This document shows positions 36,098 to 47,808 of a stretch of DNA of 64,000 nucleotides, in pieces. The position numbers and the translations under genes are program-made. Under the pieces are notes generated by a model. It saw only the letters and a program-made list of their open reading frames with translations, did not search any database and had not been told where the DNA came from. Source of the DNA: Valencia hispanica (lineage: Eukaryota; Chordata; Actinopteri; Cyprinodontiformes; Valenciidae); the NCBI GenBank assembly GCA_963556495.2, contig OY747721.1, positions 27,420,649-27,484,648 on the forward strand. The letters run 5' to 3'. Within the stretch, counting starts at the first letter, position 1, and every line of letters begins with the position of its first letter.

Positions 36098-36262
36098 CAG
36101 CTAATGACATGACAAGGAGATCCCCGTTCACAAGCTGATTAACAGGAGATGGTGGAGGTAAAATAAACCCGTAAGGACCCTGAATCTTCGTTGAAGGATC
36201 GAACAGAAATAGATTGAGTTTAGAAAGGTAAACACGGTGTGGCCTTCTTTCCTCGCTGGAAC
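36098..36262 (+). promoter_or_regulatory. Shared 5' block, inverted copy upstream of gene C
   Basis: Read on the minus strand it matches 10158-10310: CAGCGAGGAAAGAAGG, CCGTGTTTACCTTTC, GTTCGATC and CGAAGATTCAGGGTCC. Its orientation is opposite to the gene A and B copies, which fits gene C on the plus strand. A role as promoter or non-coding first exon of gene C is inferred. Confidence 0.45.
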
Positions 36263-36594
36263 CACTTATTAATACAAATACCAATTATCATAGCGGCCTG
36301 GTGGAAATATTAGAACCAGAGTGGTGTTCCAGTTATCATTTTTCGGTTTGTGCGACTTTAGGGGCACAAAAAAAGCATATAGTGTGTATAAATAGCTTGC
36401 CTGATTAAAATGATGTCTAAATTAATTACAATATTAGCCATACGGCCCTGTTGTTATTTCAGATGTATTATTGTTTTTTTCCAAATGCTTTACTCAATAA
36501 TTTTACATAAACATAAATCAGTTTATCAGTATAAGTTTCTCAATAAAATCTAACGAGAAAGTAATTGAACTCCTACATTGATGGTCTCTACGCT

Positions 36595-36640
36595 GCTACG
36601 GTACGTCAAAGCGTCCGCCATATTGGGAGTGGAAAGAGCC
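36595..36640. promoter_or_regulatory. Second shared motif, CGCCATATTGGGAG block
   Basis: ACGTCAAAGCG then TCCGCCATATTGGGAGTGGA parallels 10456-10490 (GCGTCAATGCG, GCCGCCATATTGGGAGAGGA) in direct orientation. The core is one base away from a YY1 site (GCCGCCATCTTG). Because the block above is inverted and this one is direct, they cannot come from a single simple inversion. It may be an initiator-like element or part of a repeat. Confidence 0.35.
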
Positions 36641-37949
36641 TAGATTTACTGTTAAAATGAAATTATTATTATTATTATTAGACCGAAGCAAAACTTGATT
36701 GCAGTAAGTTTATTTTATGAAAGTAGACGCTACAGTTTTAATGGAAGTAAATACAACGTCTGTGTTGTTCTGTGCCATAAAAGCTTAATATAAGCTAAAC
36801 AAATGTGTGTTGTGAGTCTTTGATGTTGTAATGTCATACCAGATCAGTAATTGCTGCTAGTCCCTGCTTGGCAAAGTTATTCAGAACAGTTTTAAAGCAG
36901 AGTAAAATGTTTGACTTCACTTAAGTAAGTATTGACATTTATAACAATTTCACTGAATTTCCAGAAAATCTGATTAGGCACATTACCCCCAGGTTTATTC
37001 TACATATTTATTTAAAATAACACAATGAGCCCATTTTATACATTAAAAAATATAACTATACTTTGCTACCCAGTAAAGTATGTCCACTCTTTTATAGATC
37101 CAGCACACTTTAAATGTAATGTGGAAAATAAATCAAAATTACTTATAAAAAATGAAGTTATATGAAATTACCTTGAAAGGTAAGGTTTTTATATATCTCC
37201 AGGTGCTTTTGTATATAATCTTGAAAAGCAACATTACATTATTGTTTAATTGATTTACTCTGAAATCTAAGCGCCTGAAACTTCCCCTAAAAAAATCCCT
37301 AAAAATTCAGTTTGCTTATGTTATGCTTTTATAGAGCCAAACACCCCAGACATTAGGATTACCATTCAAACTGTAGCATCAGGGATGTGTGGATGCTATG
37401 CAAGGCTAAAAGCCTGGATGTGTTGAGTCCATTTGTAACCTTTTTATATGGTCTCTGTTTTGTTTTTTGTTGTTAAAGAAAAGCTGCTTTTTTAAAACAT
37501 GTGTAGCTTCAAGAAATGACATCATTCTAACTCCCATCCTAAAAATGTATAAGAGGAGGCTTTCTGTGTGAATAATATAACAGAGTATAAGAAAACACAT
37601 TTTACTCCTCCCGGCATGTGAGGATGTAACATGATTTATTACAGATGTCTATGACTGTGTTGCACAACCCTGATGTTCTGTGGCTGTTTGTTTTTGCAGC
37701 TGAGAACCCCCCCACCCCCCTCAACACCTTGACTTCTGAGGACAGAAATCGTTTGTACATCACATTCCAAACAGGCTCTGCTTTTATTGTTCCTAATGAA
37801 ACAAACAGGCAAGTCAATAAGGAAATCTTTTCTCTATTTTCCTTTTGCAAATTTTAGATTAATAGATTTTTCTCATTAAATACTTATATTTCCATGCATG
37901 TTATATAAACCTGTTGTATTTATCCTTTTGGAAATAAACATCATTCACA
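36641..37949. other. Probable gene C first intron, left part
   Basis: AT-rich. An open frame at 37645-37857 has no recognisable domain and I do not call it a gene. Confidence 0.4.
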
Positions 37950-39455
37950 AATGAACAACTACAGGCCCATCTCCAATCTTCAATTTTAAACTAAGATAAT
38001 TGAAAAGGCTGTTTTTCATCAGCTAAATTATTTCTTAAGACAAAGCAACTGCTATGACGTCTTTCAGTCAGGTTTTAGACAGCACCACAGTACTGAGACT
38101 GACCAAAGTCATCAATGACATCCGTTTGAATACTGACCGTGGAAAAATGTCAGTGTTAGTTTTACGGGATCTCAGTGCTGCATTTGATACTGTTGACCAC
38201 ATTATTTTACTCAAGCGACTGGAGAACTGGGTGGGTCTCTGGCACTGTACTAAACTGGTTCAAAACGTACTTAGAGAACAGGAAGTACTTTGTGTCATTA
38301 GGTAACTTTACATCTGAGCAGACGGGAATTACATGTGGGGTTCCCCAGGGTTCCATCCTAGGACCTCTTCTGTTTAACATCTATATGCTCCCACTGGCAC
38401 AGGTAATAAATAACAACAATATAAGTTACCATAGCTACGCAGATGACACACAGATATATATTAGAATGTCACCAGAAGACCAAGGGCCTGTACAGGCTCT
38501 TGGCAAATACAGTGAGGAAATTAATGACTGGATGTGCCACAATTTTCTGCAGTTGTACAAAAACAAAACGGAGGTAATTGTCTTTGGAGCTAAAGAGAAA
38601 AGATTGAAGGTCACCACAGGGCTTCAGTCCATACACCTAAAAACCACCAACCACGTCAGAAAGCTGGGTGTAGTGATGGACTCGGACCTAAACTTTGAAA
38701 AACACATTAAGGCAATCACAAAATCAGCCTACTATCATTAAGAATATCTCAAGGATAAAATATCTGATGTCTCAGCAGGACCTGGAAAAACTAGTCCATG
38801 CATTCATCTTTAGTCGGCTTGATTATTGTAACAGCGTCTTTACAGGTCTACCTAAAAAATCAAGTAGGAAACTGCAGCTCATCCAGAACTCTGCTGCTCG
38901 AGTTCTTACTAAAACCAGAAAAGTGCACATCAGTCCAGCTCTGAGGTCTTTACACTGACTGCCTGTCTGTCAGAGGATAGACTTCAAAGTTCTGCTGCTG
39001 GACTAAAAAGCTCAGAATGGTTTAGGACCAAAATACATCAGTGATCTCCTGACCCAGTATGAACCTACTCGACCCCTCAGGTCATCTGCATCCGCGCTTT
39101 TATCAGTTCCCTGAGTCAGAACCAGACATGGAGAAGCTGCATTCAGCTTCTATGCTCCACATGTCTGGAACAAGCTCACAGAAAGCCTCAGATCAGCTGA
39201 AACACTCAGTTTATTTAAATCCAGGTTGAAGACCCACCTGTTCTCAGCTGCTTTTGATTAGGTATTTATTCTAAGTTTTAAATCTTCACGGCTTCTTTTA
39301 AGATAGATTTTTATTTTGTTCATTTTAAATCATGGTTTTTATTCCTCTACTTATGCTTTTTCTGCACCCTGCTGTAATGCTTTTGATGTTTTATGTAAAG
39401 CACTTTGAATTGTCTTGTAACATGAATTGTGCTATACAAATAAACTTGCCTAAAA
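37950..39455 (+). mobile_element. L2-type LINE with reverse transcriptase, 5' truncated
   Basis: The reverse transcriptase is readable over several frames: NNYRPISN start, LSAAFDTVDHIILLKRLENW, GVPQGSILGPLLFNIYML, the catalytic SYADDTQIYI, LGVVMDSDLNFEKHIKA, LEKLVHAFIFSRLDYCN and LRSLH before the LP-QRIDFK block. The tail reads AAAGCACTTTGAATTGTC and CTATACAAATAAACTTGCC. At least two frameshifts (38200-38300, about 38735) and several stops make it inactive. It lies in the putative first intron of gene C. Confidence 0.9.
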
Positions 39456-39730
39456 TTCTTAACAGTAATAATTATTTCACAAGTAAAGCTTTTTTGCTGT
39501 ACTTCCATTTTGTTATTTCTGTAACTGCTTGTAATTTAGAATGTTGCTCTGTTGCCTACATAAAATAAATGTACTTTTTTTTCTCCCAAAAATTGTTTCC
39601 ATTTGCAATAGAAATGTAACCCCTATGAATTTGTTAAGTTGTGTAAATGTTCCAATTTTAAGGCTTTTCCAGAATTTCCCTAATTGCAGAGGAACCTTGG
39701 ATTGGATTATTTGCTTTTGTGTATTTACAG

Positions 39731-39946
39731 TACCAGACAGCTAAAACAGCAGCAGTGGATACTGTCTGCCTGTCCTAAAGTTTCCTAAAACATCTTCAGA
39801 TATGAACATGATAAGAAGACTCTCAGATGGACCGAGGGTGTCTCAGAGGATGAAGGTTGAAGCAGATGAGCTTGGAGGGATCAGATTGGAGCCCCCCATA
39901 CCTGAAGCATCAGAACTGGAGGAGACACAAGACAAAAAAGATCTCA
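39731..39946 (+). CDS. Gene C 5' coding exon
   Basis: An exon between acceptor GTGTATTTACAG and donor A|GTAAGTG. The ATG at 39802 opens 48 codons (MNMIRRLSDGPRVSQRMKVE, ADELGGIRLEPPIPEASELE, then ETQDKKDL) plus one base, which fits the phase-1 finger exon at 48505 and gives ATG at the join. Bases 39731-39801 would be 5' UTR. The end resembles the candidate gene B exon and the gene A exon, which supports that it is real and homologous. Confidence 0.72.
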
Positions 39947-40384
39947 GTAAGTGAACACAGATTTAAGCAGTTGTAATGACCCTGTAAATTGTTGCTCACC
40001 TCACAATTTAGTTTGATTATCAATCTTTAGCTTAGGACTCGATTAATTCTCATCCTGAATCTCCATGTGCTGCCTGCTCGATTAACTGCAACACATAAAT
40101 CTATTAAGTGCTTCAAAAATCAGACAACTGTCTTGTCATAAGGTAACCCATGCAGTCCGAGTAACTTGCACATTTGTGGATAAACAACCAATGTTTGCAC
40201 AGTTTGGTTTATTTTGTAACATCTGGCCGGCTTTCAAAATTGTGCTGCTTTATTTGTTCTCTTCTCTATGAGGAAGGTAATGATTTTTGATCAACTGCTG
40301 GTTAATTGTTCTTAATAGGAAAAATTACCAGATGTTGAACGTCGTTTTGATCTTACCTTCATGTATTTTCCAAACCTCTCTTAA
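39947..40384 (+). other. Gene C second intron, left part
   Basis: Unique-looking intron sequence after the donor. The full intron would run to 48504 (8.6 kb) and is mostly transposons. Confidence 0.5.
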
Positions 40385-41000
40385 CCCTTTTCCATTGCAA
40401 AGAACCGAGAGCCTGTTCGGAGCTGGAGCTGGGGCTGGTGCTGGAGCCAGAGCTTTCACAAAACCTCCTTCTTTTTCCATAACAAGGAGCCAACTTGGAG
40501 CCACCGTGAACTACGGCGTTGCGTCAGAAATCACGCGGGAAGCCGCTCGTGGAAAATAAAGCAGACGCAGAAGAAGAAAACCATAACAAAGATGGATGAC
40601 CTCGTCTGGTTGCAGATGCTAATCTTCGCTTTACAAGCATTTGTTGCGATATAGCGGCAAAAGGCATCGCTGTTGCAGTTACTGTCGACAAGGCAACTTC
40701 GTAATAGGCGACGTAGTCTTGATGCTATCCATGTTTTCAACCACAACAAAAAAACATTCCGAGCAGTCTGGATTTAAATATGGCGGTCCTCTATTGTGAA
40801 GGCTGTAAATCCCTCCCCCTTCCCCCTTGACGTAGTGAGTGGTTGGATAGCTCCGCTTTGGCCCCACACAAGAGTGGTGCCAGAGTAGCACCCGTTTCTG
40901 GCTCTCGGAGCTGGTGCTCGCGAGAATCGAAAACGAAAACACCGGAGCTTAGTCAGCATGGGAGCCACAGGAGCACCAGCTCCGCCTCAGTGGAAAAGGG
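40385..41000. mobile_element. Miniature inverted-repeat element in the gene C intron
   Basis: Ends CCCTTTTCCATTG (40385) and, inverted, CCCTTTTCCACTG (to 41000). Inside, GGAGCTGG/CCAGCTCC words are arranged in inverted order on the two sides. No transposase; superfamily uncertain, probably hAT or Harbinger. Two open frames here have no support. Confidence 0.65.
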
Positions 41001-41138
41001 CTATCTGTCAAACCTGAGAAGAAGGTCTCCAAAGCCTTACATGCCATTTTGAGGAAGAGAACAAAAGCAGGTGTTTGCTGCCAGATGATTTGATTCTGTA
41101 ATCGTTTTTGAAGTAAATTTGGGTTCTGGTAAATATTA

Positions 41139-42491
41139 CAGTGGGGCAAAAAAGTATTTGGCAGCCACCGATTGTGCAAGTTTTCCCACTGATAAAGATG
41201 AAAGAGGTCTGTAATTTTCATCATACTTCATTTGTGAGAGACAGAATGTGAAAAAGATTCGAGGAAATCACATTGTATGATTTTCAAATATTTTTTTGTA
41301 TAATGATGCAGAAAATAAGTAACAAAAGTTCATTTCAATCGTTTGTAAAGTAACCTTGGTTGGCAATGACAGAGGTCAAACGTCTCCTGTAGTTCTTCAC
41401 CAGGTTTGCACACATTGTAGCTGGTATTTTGGCCCATTCTTCCATGCAGATCTTCTCTAGAGCTGGGATGTTTTGGGGCTGTCGCTGGGCAACACAGACT
41501 CAACTCCCTCCACAGATTCTCTTGTGGATTGAGGTCTGGAGACTCGCTAGGCCTCTCCAGAACCTTGAAATGCTTTTTACGTACCCGCTCCTTCGTTGCC
41601 CGGGGCGATGTGTTTGGGATTGTTGTCATGCTGGAAGATCCAGCCATGTTTCATCTTCAATGTTCTCACTGATTGACGGAGGTTTTTGCTCAAAATCCCC
41701 ATCCATCCATTCCTTAATACAGATCTTTCATCCTGACCCCTTTGCAGAAAAGCAGCCCCCAAACATAATGTTTCCACCCCCATGCTTCACAGTGGGTATG
41801 GTGTTCTTGGGATGCAACTCAGCATTCTTCCCCCTCCAAACAAGACAAGTGCTGTTTATACCAAAGAGTTCAATTTTGGTCTTATCTGACCACAACACAT
41901 TCTGCCTGCCCTCCTCTGGATCATCCAGATGGTCTCTGGCAATCTTTAGACGGGCCTGGACATGTGCTGGGTTAATAAGGGAGAGAGCAGGATTTTAATC
42001 CATGACGATGCAGTGTGTTAATAGTAGCCTTTGTTACTGTGGTCCCTGCTCTCTTCAGGTCAGTGACCAGTTTCCACCGTGTAGTTCTGGGCTGTTTCCT
42101 CACCGATCTCAAGATCATGTGTACCCCACGAGGAGAGAGCCCAAGGTCGAGGGATCAGTGATCTTGTATTTATTCCATTTTCTAATAATTGCTCCAACAG
42201 TTGATCTCTTCACACCAAGATGCTTGCCTATTGTAGACTGGCTCACCCCGGTCTTGTCCAGGTGTACAATCGTGTCCCTGGTGTCCTTGGACAGCTCTCT
42301 GGTCTTGGCAATGGTGGAGGTTGGAGTCTGACTGTTTGAAGGTGTGGACAGGTGTCTTTTATACAGATAACGAGTTCAAACAGGTTCCATTAATACAGGT
42401 AACTAGTCGAGGATAGAAGAGCTTCTTAAAGAAGAAGTAACAGGTCTGTGAGGGCCAGAATTGTTACTTGGTTGTAGGTGCTAAATACTTA
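41139..42491 (-). mobile_element. Tc1-type transposon, interrupted and truncated
   Basis: Starts at a TA with CAGTGGGGCAAAAAAGTATT, the usual end of a fish Tc1 family, then GTAATTTTCATCAT. The minus strand encodes transposase pieces in several frames: [36 protein letters not shown] (41783-41330). The SPDLNPxENLW block holds the third catalytic acid region of Tc1 DD34E transposases, here NPQENLW. The element is cut at 42491 by an L1-type LINE, and its continuation resumes at 46801 (AAATACTTATTTTCTG) for about 50 bases. It is dead through frameshifts. Confidence 0.88.
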
Positions 42492-42499
42492 AACCCCCA

Positions 42500-43692
42500 C
42501 GTATCAGCTTAAAAACACTGCAGAAGACCAAAGAAAAAGGAGGTCTAGATCTACCAAACTTCCATCATTATTTCTTAGCCAACAGGCTCCAATACATCTC
42601 AAGATGGTTAAAACATAGCTGCCTAGACGAGTCCTGGATAGACGTAGAACAGACACTATGTAATAAGAGAAAACTTTCAGACCTACCATTAATTAGCTCA
42701 AATATAAAACAATATGAATGCTTTAAAAGCATAATAATCAGCTCCTCTCTGACAGCATGATGGGAGTTTCTAAAAATGACAGAGTCCACAATAATCCAAT
42801 GCACACTTACACCCATCTGGAATAACCCCGACATCTTGCAAAAAAAAAAAGTATGATAAGTTTCCCAGTCTGGAGGTGCAATGGAATTGAATACCTGGAA
42901 CATATATTTGAAGGAACAGACTTTATCCCATTTAATAAATTAATTACACAATATGGAATTGATAAAAACAAATTCTTAGAATATCAACAAATTAAATCTA
43001 TTATTAAAGGTAAATTTAGGCTCAATACAGCTGAATTACAAATTCCAGCAAGAGTTTTAGATTTTCTTAATCTCAACCCCCCCAAATTGCTGTCTAAAAT
43101 ATACAAAACTTTATCTACATTAGATGAATCAATTTCTATTTCAAAATGGGAGGTGGATTTATCAGCCAGCTTTGACCAAAACGTCTGGTCTCAGATATGT
43201 TTAAGAACCTTTAAAATAACAAAAGATCCTCATTTGCAATTAATACAATACAAAATCCTTCATAGAATACACTATACAGGTCAACGAATGTTTAGGATGG
43301 GTTTTACATCGTCTAATACCTGCTTACAATGCACAAGCAATATACCAGATACTTATGTTCATGCGCTTTGGTTCTGTCCACCTGTTAAGAAATTTTGGTG
43401 CCAGATATGTGAGGACTTATCAAAGTGTCTGAAATGTAACATCCCACCATCTCCCTCAGTTTGCCTGTTAGGAAATTTAAATGATGTCACCATGGACACA
43501 AAGTCAGTTCTAATGGTTCACATTGCCTTATGCATCGCTAAGAAAACTATCCTCCTGAACTGGAAAAATAAAAAAGCTATTAATATTAATCAGTATAGAA
43601 ATCTCTTGTTGGACCATATTGGTCTTGAGACGGCCTCTGGATCCATATCTGATCAATCTCTCTGGGCTCCTTTGATCGGGTCCATCACCTAG
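42500..43692 (+). pseudogene. ORF2 carboxy-terminal region of the L1-type LINE
   Basis: [20 protein letters not shown] and [10 protein letters not shown] open the segment, then one in-frame stop (TGA at about 42760, where tryptophan is expected) and a frameshift in an A11 run (42840-42850). The intact frame from 42853 runs 279 residues and holds the zinc-knuckle CLQCTSNIPDTYVHALWFC, followed by KKFW, typical of L1 ORF2 ends. It stops at 43692. Without the two lesions it would be continuous. Confidence 0.82.
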
Positions 43693-46600
43693 TGGGGGTG
43701 TCCCTGTATGGCGTCTCGGCTTGTTTGCTGGTTGGGGTGCCTGGCTGCTGGTCGCGGCGGTTGGGTGGCGTTTCTGGGCCGGATCAGTCCATTTTTGCGC
43801 TGGACTTGGGTCCTGGGTCTTGGTCTTTGTGCGGGGCGCTGGGGTTGGGCATTTGGCCGGGTTTGGTCGGACTTGCGGGTGGACTGGCCGGGTGGACTGG
43901 CCGGGTGGTGGGCGTGCAGGGCAGGTGGGTGGGGCGCTGGGTTTGGTCTCCTGCCGGGCCGTTGAGCAACAGTGGTCGCTCCACAAGGAATGAGGCTGGT
44001 GGATGTCGGCCTGGTGGGTCGGCCGCCCGGCTCATCGGTTTGCTCCTGGTCTGGGCAGGTACGTCGCCGTGGTTCGGGCTACGGGGGCCTCCGGTGTGCG
44101 GGTGGCGCTGGGGGCCTCCTTTGCTGGCGGGGAGGCTGCTGCTGTGTAGCGACAGGTGCTCTCCCCTTATGAGGGCACTTGGACGGGGGGGAGGGGTGTG
44201 CGAGGGGGGTGGGGGGTACTCAACCTGGGTGTCTAGTGTCTTTTGTGTTTTGAGAGTAGAGCGAATGTCAGGGTGGGTTTAGTTCCCCTTCTGGGATGGG
44301 GCTGGGGGGACTGCCTTGGGGTCCGTGGGCCTTTGTGGTGCTCTGGCCGTGGGCCCCTGGTCGAACGTGCCATGGCCTCCCTCCCCTGGTGGATCCCGGT
44401 GAACAGCGATGCCTATTGGGGTCAGTGGGAGAGCTGGCTCCCTGGGAAGACATTTTGTCTCCCAGTCCTTCCCTCCCCATCCCTGGACACCTCTGTCCAC
44501 CCGCTCCATCACTTTACCACTCATATAGGGTCTTGGGGCATGGGCACATCACTGGGGTGCGAGGAGGGGCTTCCCTCCTCGCTATCCGGTGGTGTCCTGG
44601 GTCCCAATTTTAATATACAACTTAGACACTCCCACTTATAACATTCTCACGCGACACATATGTAGGGAATTTGGGGTGGGCACACTTTTCGGCATCCTGA
44701 GGGGGAGCGGTTCAATCAGCTTCACCTCTGGTGCCGGTGCCCACTGTTAAACCACATATAGACACTGAGGGCTCGGGTTGGGGGATGTGTGGCTGCCTTC
44801 CCCACATCCCACCCCTCTGTTTTAAATGCACATTATAACAACATGCATCAACACCATACTCGGGCGGGAGGATGGAGGCTAGAGGTCTTTTCACAACCCT
44901 GTTCGCTACGGGGCATCAGGGGTTGGGGTCCGGAGGAGGAACAGGCGGTCTGGTCGGGGTCCTGGGCTGTCGGGCTGCTTTGCCACTGTGGGGCCCTTGG
45001 CGGTCTGCTTGTCTCCGTCCTAGAAGGTAGGGGGTCCATCTGCCGGGTCCGGGGGCTGGTGGCTCTACTGGGGCATCAGTACCTGGACCTGGGAGCATAA
45101 AGTGTGTATGGGGTGTGAGTGAGGGTACAGCGTCATTTTTTTGGGTGTCTTGGTGAGTCAGTGAGAATGTATGGGTTTAAGAGGGAGGGAACGTATGACT
45201 GTGTCTGTATGTCTTTGTCTACCTGTCAGGTTGGATCTTGGTCTGCCCCCTCGCCTGGCGCACCTCAGGCCTTACACTTAATGGGGGGCCTATTTCCCCT
45301 CCGTCACTCCCCGCCGGTGACGGGGGCCTATTTCCCCTCCGTCACTCCCCGCCGGTGACGGGGGCCCCTGCCTGCCGGTGCATCGGTGGTCAATCCGGTT
45401 CGGACCTGGTGCGTGCCTGGCCGGGCCAGGGGGGGGGGGGGGCGGTGTGTCGGTCGGCCGATGTGCTGGGCCGATATCTTCCTTTGGTTGGTTGGGGCAC
45501 CTCTTTTAGAGGTGCCAGGTTTGGGATTGTTGGGTGGTGCCTGCTCGGTGGCTCGGCGGGATGCGGATCCGGCGTCTCTCCTCGTTTGATCACCTGTTCT
45601 GTGTGCACCGTGCGTGGCCGGTTCATTGGCGGGTTTGACCGGCCCTGGCCGTCGTTGGATGCTTCCGTTGCGCGGGATCAGGACCCGGGAGCTGGTACAA
45701 CTTGGTGTCCAGATGCTGGCTGAGCCCGGCCTGGGGATGCTGTCCGTCCCCTGCGGCTATCGGTGGGGCGCTGGGATGTTGGAGGTGGGGATTGGCCTAG
45801 GGTGGAGGCGGCGCGTGGCGGCCGGCGGCCCCTGCAGTGCCGGGGGCCCCTCGTCGGCCGGTCCCTTGTCGGGTCCCTGCTGGGGGGTGTGGTGCCCCTG
45901 GGCCCCGGCTCCCCCGGTCCATTGACCGGCCCGCCCTGGCGCGACCGGTTGCCGGCGGGGTGCGTGGGCTCGTCACTGCTGCCCTCCGGGCCCCTGCATA
46001 GTGGCCGCTGGATGTTCCCCATGGTACTCCTTTGCTCCACTCTTGGGAGATGCGGTCGGCCCCGCCCGGGTCCGCCTGGGGCTCTGGGGGTCCTTTGGAC
46101 GTCTTTGCTCTGATCTCCTTCATGTCTGCATCGATTCCTGGGAGACGGATTGATGTCTTCTCACACCAACTATCGAACACTCTTATGGAGAAACCTTTTG
46201 TGCACCAGCATGCTAACACACACACATAGATGTGGGGTCTCTGGTGTTTAAGGATATATTCTTGGGCTGAGGTTATCATTACTAGAGCTTGATGAATCGG
46301 TGCCATGAGTGTTTCTGTGACATTGTTGTTGTATTTTTATATCTTTTTTTGTGTGATGTGGTTGTGTAATTCTTAGTTCACAATGTTTTTTTTTTTTTGT
46401 CGATGTTCATTTTTCGTGTTTTGTTTTGTTTTTCCCCCTCTCTCTGCCGTCCTGTGGGTATGGAGGCAGACTTCAATGTCTTCCTGTGTTTTCTTTGTTC
46501 CCCTTCCTCTCTTGTATTTTCAACTCACCCTCTCTCTTGACTTTTTGTTTCCTACCTCTCTTCTTCATCTTCCTTCTTTCTTCTCCTTAATTTTCCGTCT

Positions 46601-46800
46601 CCGTGTCCATAACATCAGGAAATAAAAACCCCAACAATTCATAATAAAGATTTTTCACACATATATCAAGTGGAGGACTATAGCAAAAGCTGTACGGCTC
46701 CGCTTGTGAAAGTAAATCTGTTGGGCTTCTACTTGGTACTCAGACACCAATTCTGAGCTACACACTGCCAAACAGGACACGTAAAAATAAAATAAAATAA
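43693..46800 (+). other. Long G-rich 3' region of the L1-type LINE
   Basis: Plus-strand G/T-rich and C-poor in 43700-46100, with a run of 14 G near 45429-45442, then T- and C-rich to 46620, then a 150-base terminal block repeated at 57865-58010 and 60665-60850. Many overlapping open frames on both strands arise from the skewed composition and are not credible genes. A 38-base direct duplication lies at 45284-45361. Confidence 0.7.
45284..45361. repeat. 38-base tandem duplication
   Basis: GGGGGCCTATTTCCCCTCC followed by GTCACTCCCCGCCGGTGAC occurs twice head to tail with no visible difference. It lies in the LINE 3' region. Confidence 0.9.
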
Positions 46801-46854
46801 AAATACTTATTTTCTGTACCATTATATGAATATATTCTTGCGTGTACTTATGAT

Positions 46855-47808
46855 GTCGTATTACGTGATTGGCTGGACGCTGACACTGGACGTTAGTACG
46901 TTGACGTAGTGTTCAGGTTTTTTTGAAGAACTTTATTGAACAAATGGCAAGCATACAACACAAGAACAAATTAAGTATACAAAGGAAAGGGCTGCACAGT
47001 GGCGCAGTTGGTGGCACTGTTGCTTTGCAGCAAGAAGGTTCTGGGTTCAAATCCCAGCCTGGGGTCTTTCTGCATGGAGTTTGCATGTCCTTCCTGTGCA
47101 TGCATGGGTTCTCTCCAGGTACTTCGGCTTCCTCCCACAGTCCAAAAACATGACTGTTAGGTGAACTGGTCTCTCTAAATTGCCTTTAGGTGTGAGTGTG
47201 TGTGTGCATGGTTGTTTGTCCTGTATGTCTCAGTGTTGCCCTGCGATGGACTGGTGACCTGTCCAGGATGTACCCCACCTCTCGCCCCTTGACCGCTGGA
47301 GATAGGCACCAGCCCCCCCCCCACAACCCTGCATTAGGATGGACGGGTACAGAAAATGGATGGATGAAGGAATTCAACAGATACAAACAACCAGGGGTGT
47401 TATATAAATACTGTACATGTTTACATATATGAATTGTTTTGAGAGCATTCTTCTTGATAGTCTGATATTGATTTGATGTATAGTTAAACATTTATCATCT
47501 ATTTTGGGTATTTTAAAAAACAGAATAAGACATTTTTCCATCGTAAGAGAAAATGAATCAACATACGGTTAATAACCTGCTAAACTCTTTCCAAAGCCCA
47601 TGTGTGAAAGAGCAGTACCAGAAAAGACGTTTTCTTGATGATCCCTACAGGAGCTGTTATTAACATTTATGTCTGTTTTAAATTTCACCATATAGTGCTT
47701 GGCAGGATTAAAAATGGGGGCACAATGTAGTTTGTCCAAGTGGCGTTGCCGTAGTGTGAAGTTATCGGCAAGCGCAGGGCCCCCGAGCAGATCTGGTACC
47801 TACAACAG
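46855..47808. repeat. Dispersed repeat, copy 2, split by a SINE
   Basis: Matches 2655-3186 over the same landmarks (TGATTGGCTGGACG, AACTTTATTGAACAAAT, CCAGGGGTGTTATATAAAT, GCAAGCGCAGGGCCCCC) with the SINE at 46988-47366 removed. It starts where the remains of the Tc1 right end stop. Confidence 0.78.
46988..47366 (+). mobile_element. tRNA-derived SINE
   Basis: Contains a box A match TGGCGCAGTTGG (47000-47011) and a box B match GGTTCAAATCC (47044-47054) at tRNA-like spacing, a central GTTTGCATGTCC and CGGCTTCCTCCCACAGTCC body and an ATGGATGG-type tail. Flanked by AAGGAA at 46982-46987 and 47367-47372. The clean copy of the host repeat at 2655-3186 lacks the insert. The head is a pol III promoter relic, not a working tRNA gene. 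Confidence 0.88.

Larger units (their letters stand above)
42492..46800 (+). mobile_element. L1-type LINE inserted in the Tc1 element
   Basis: Flanked by the 9-base duplication AAATACTTA (42483-42491 and 46801-46809), inside Tc1 sequence. It contains the carboxy end of ORF2 (42500-43692) followed by a 3.1 kb untranslated 3' region and an A-rich tail (AAAAATAAAATAAAATAA). 5' truncated. Related truncated copies lie inverted at 57865-59172 and 60665-60850. Confidence 0.88.

Noticed and set aside
41429..41998. 189-codon plus-strand frame
   Set aside because: It is antisense to Tc1 transposase, which is recognisable on the minus strand.
43692..46306. Many overlapping open frames of 60-196 codons on both strands
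   Set aside because: They reflect the G-rich, stop-poor composition of the LINE 3' region; no domain, start context or conservation in the inverted copy.
47000..47054. Possible tRNA gene
   Set aside because: Box A and B match, but the body and tail continue as a SINE and no complete cloverleaf is formed.
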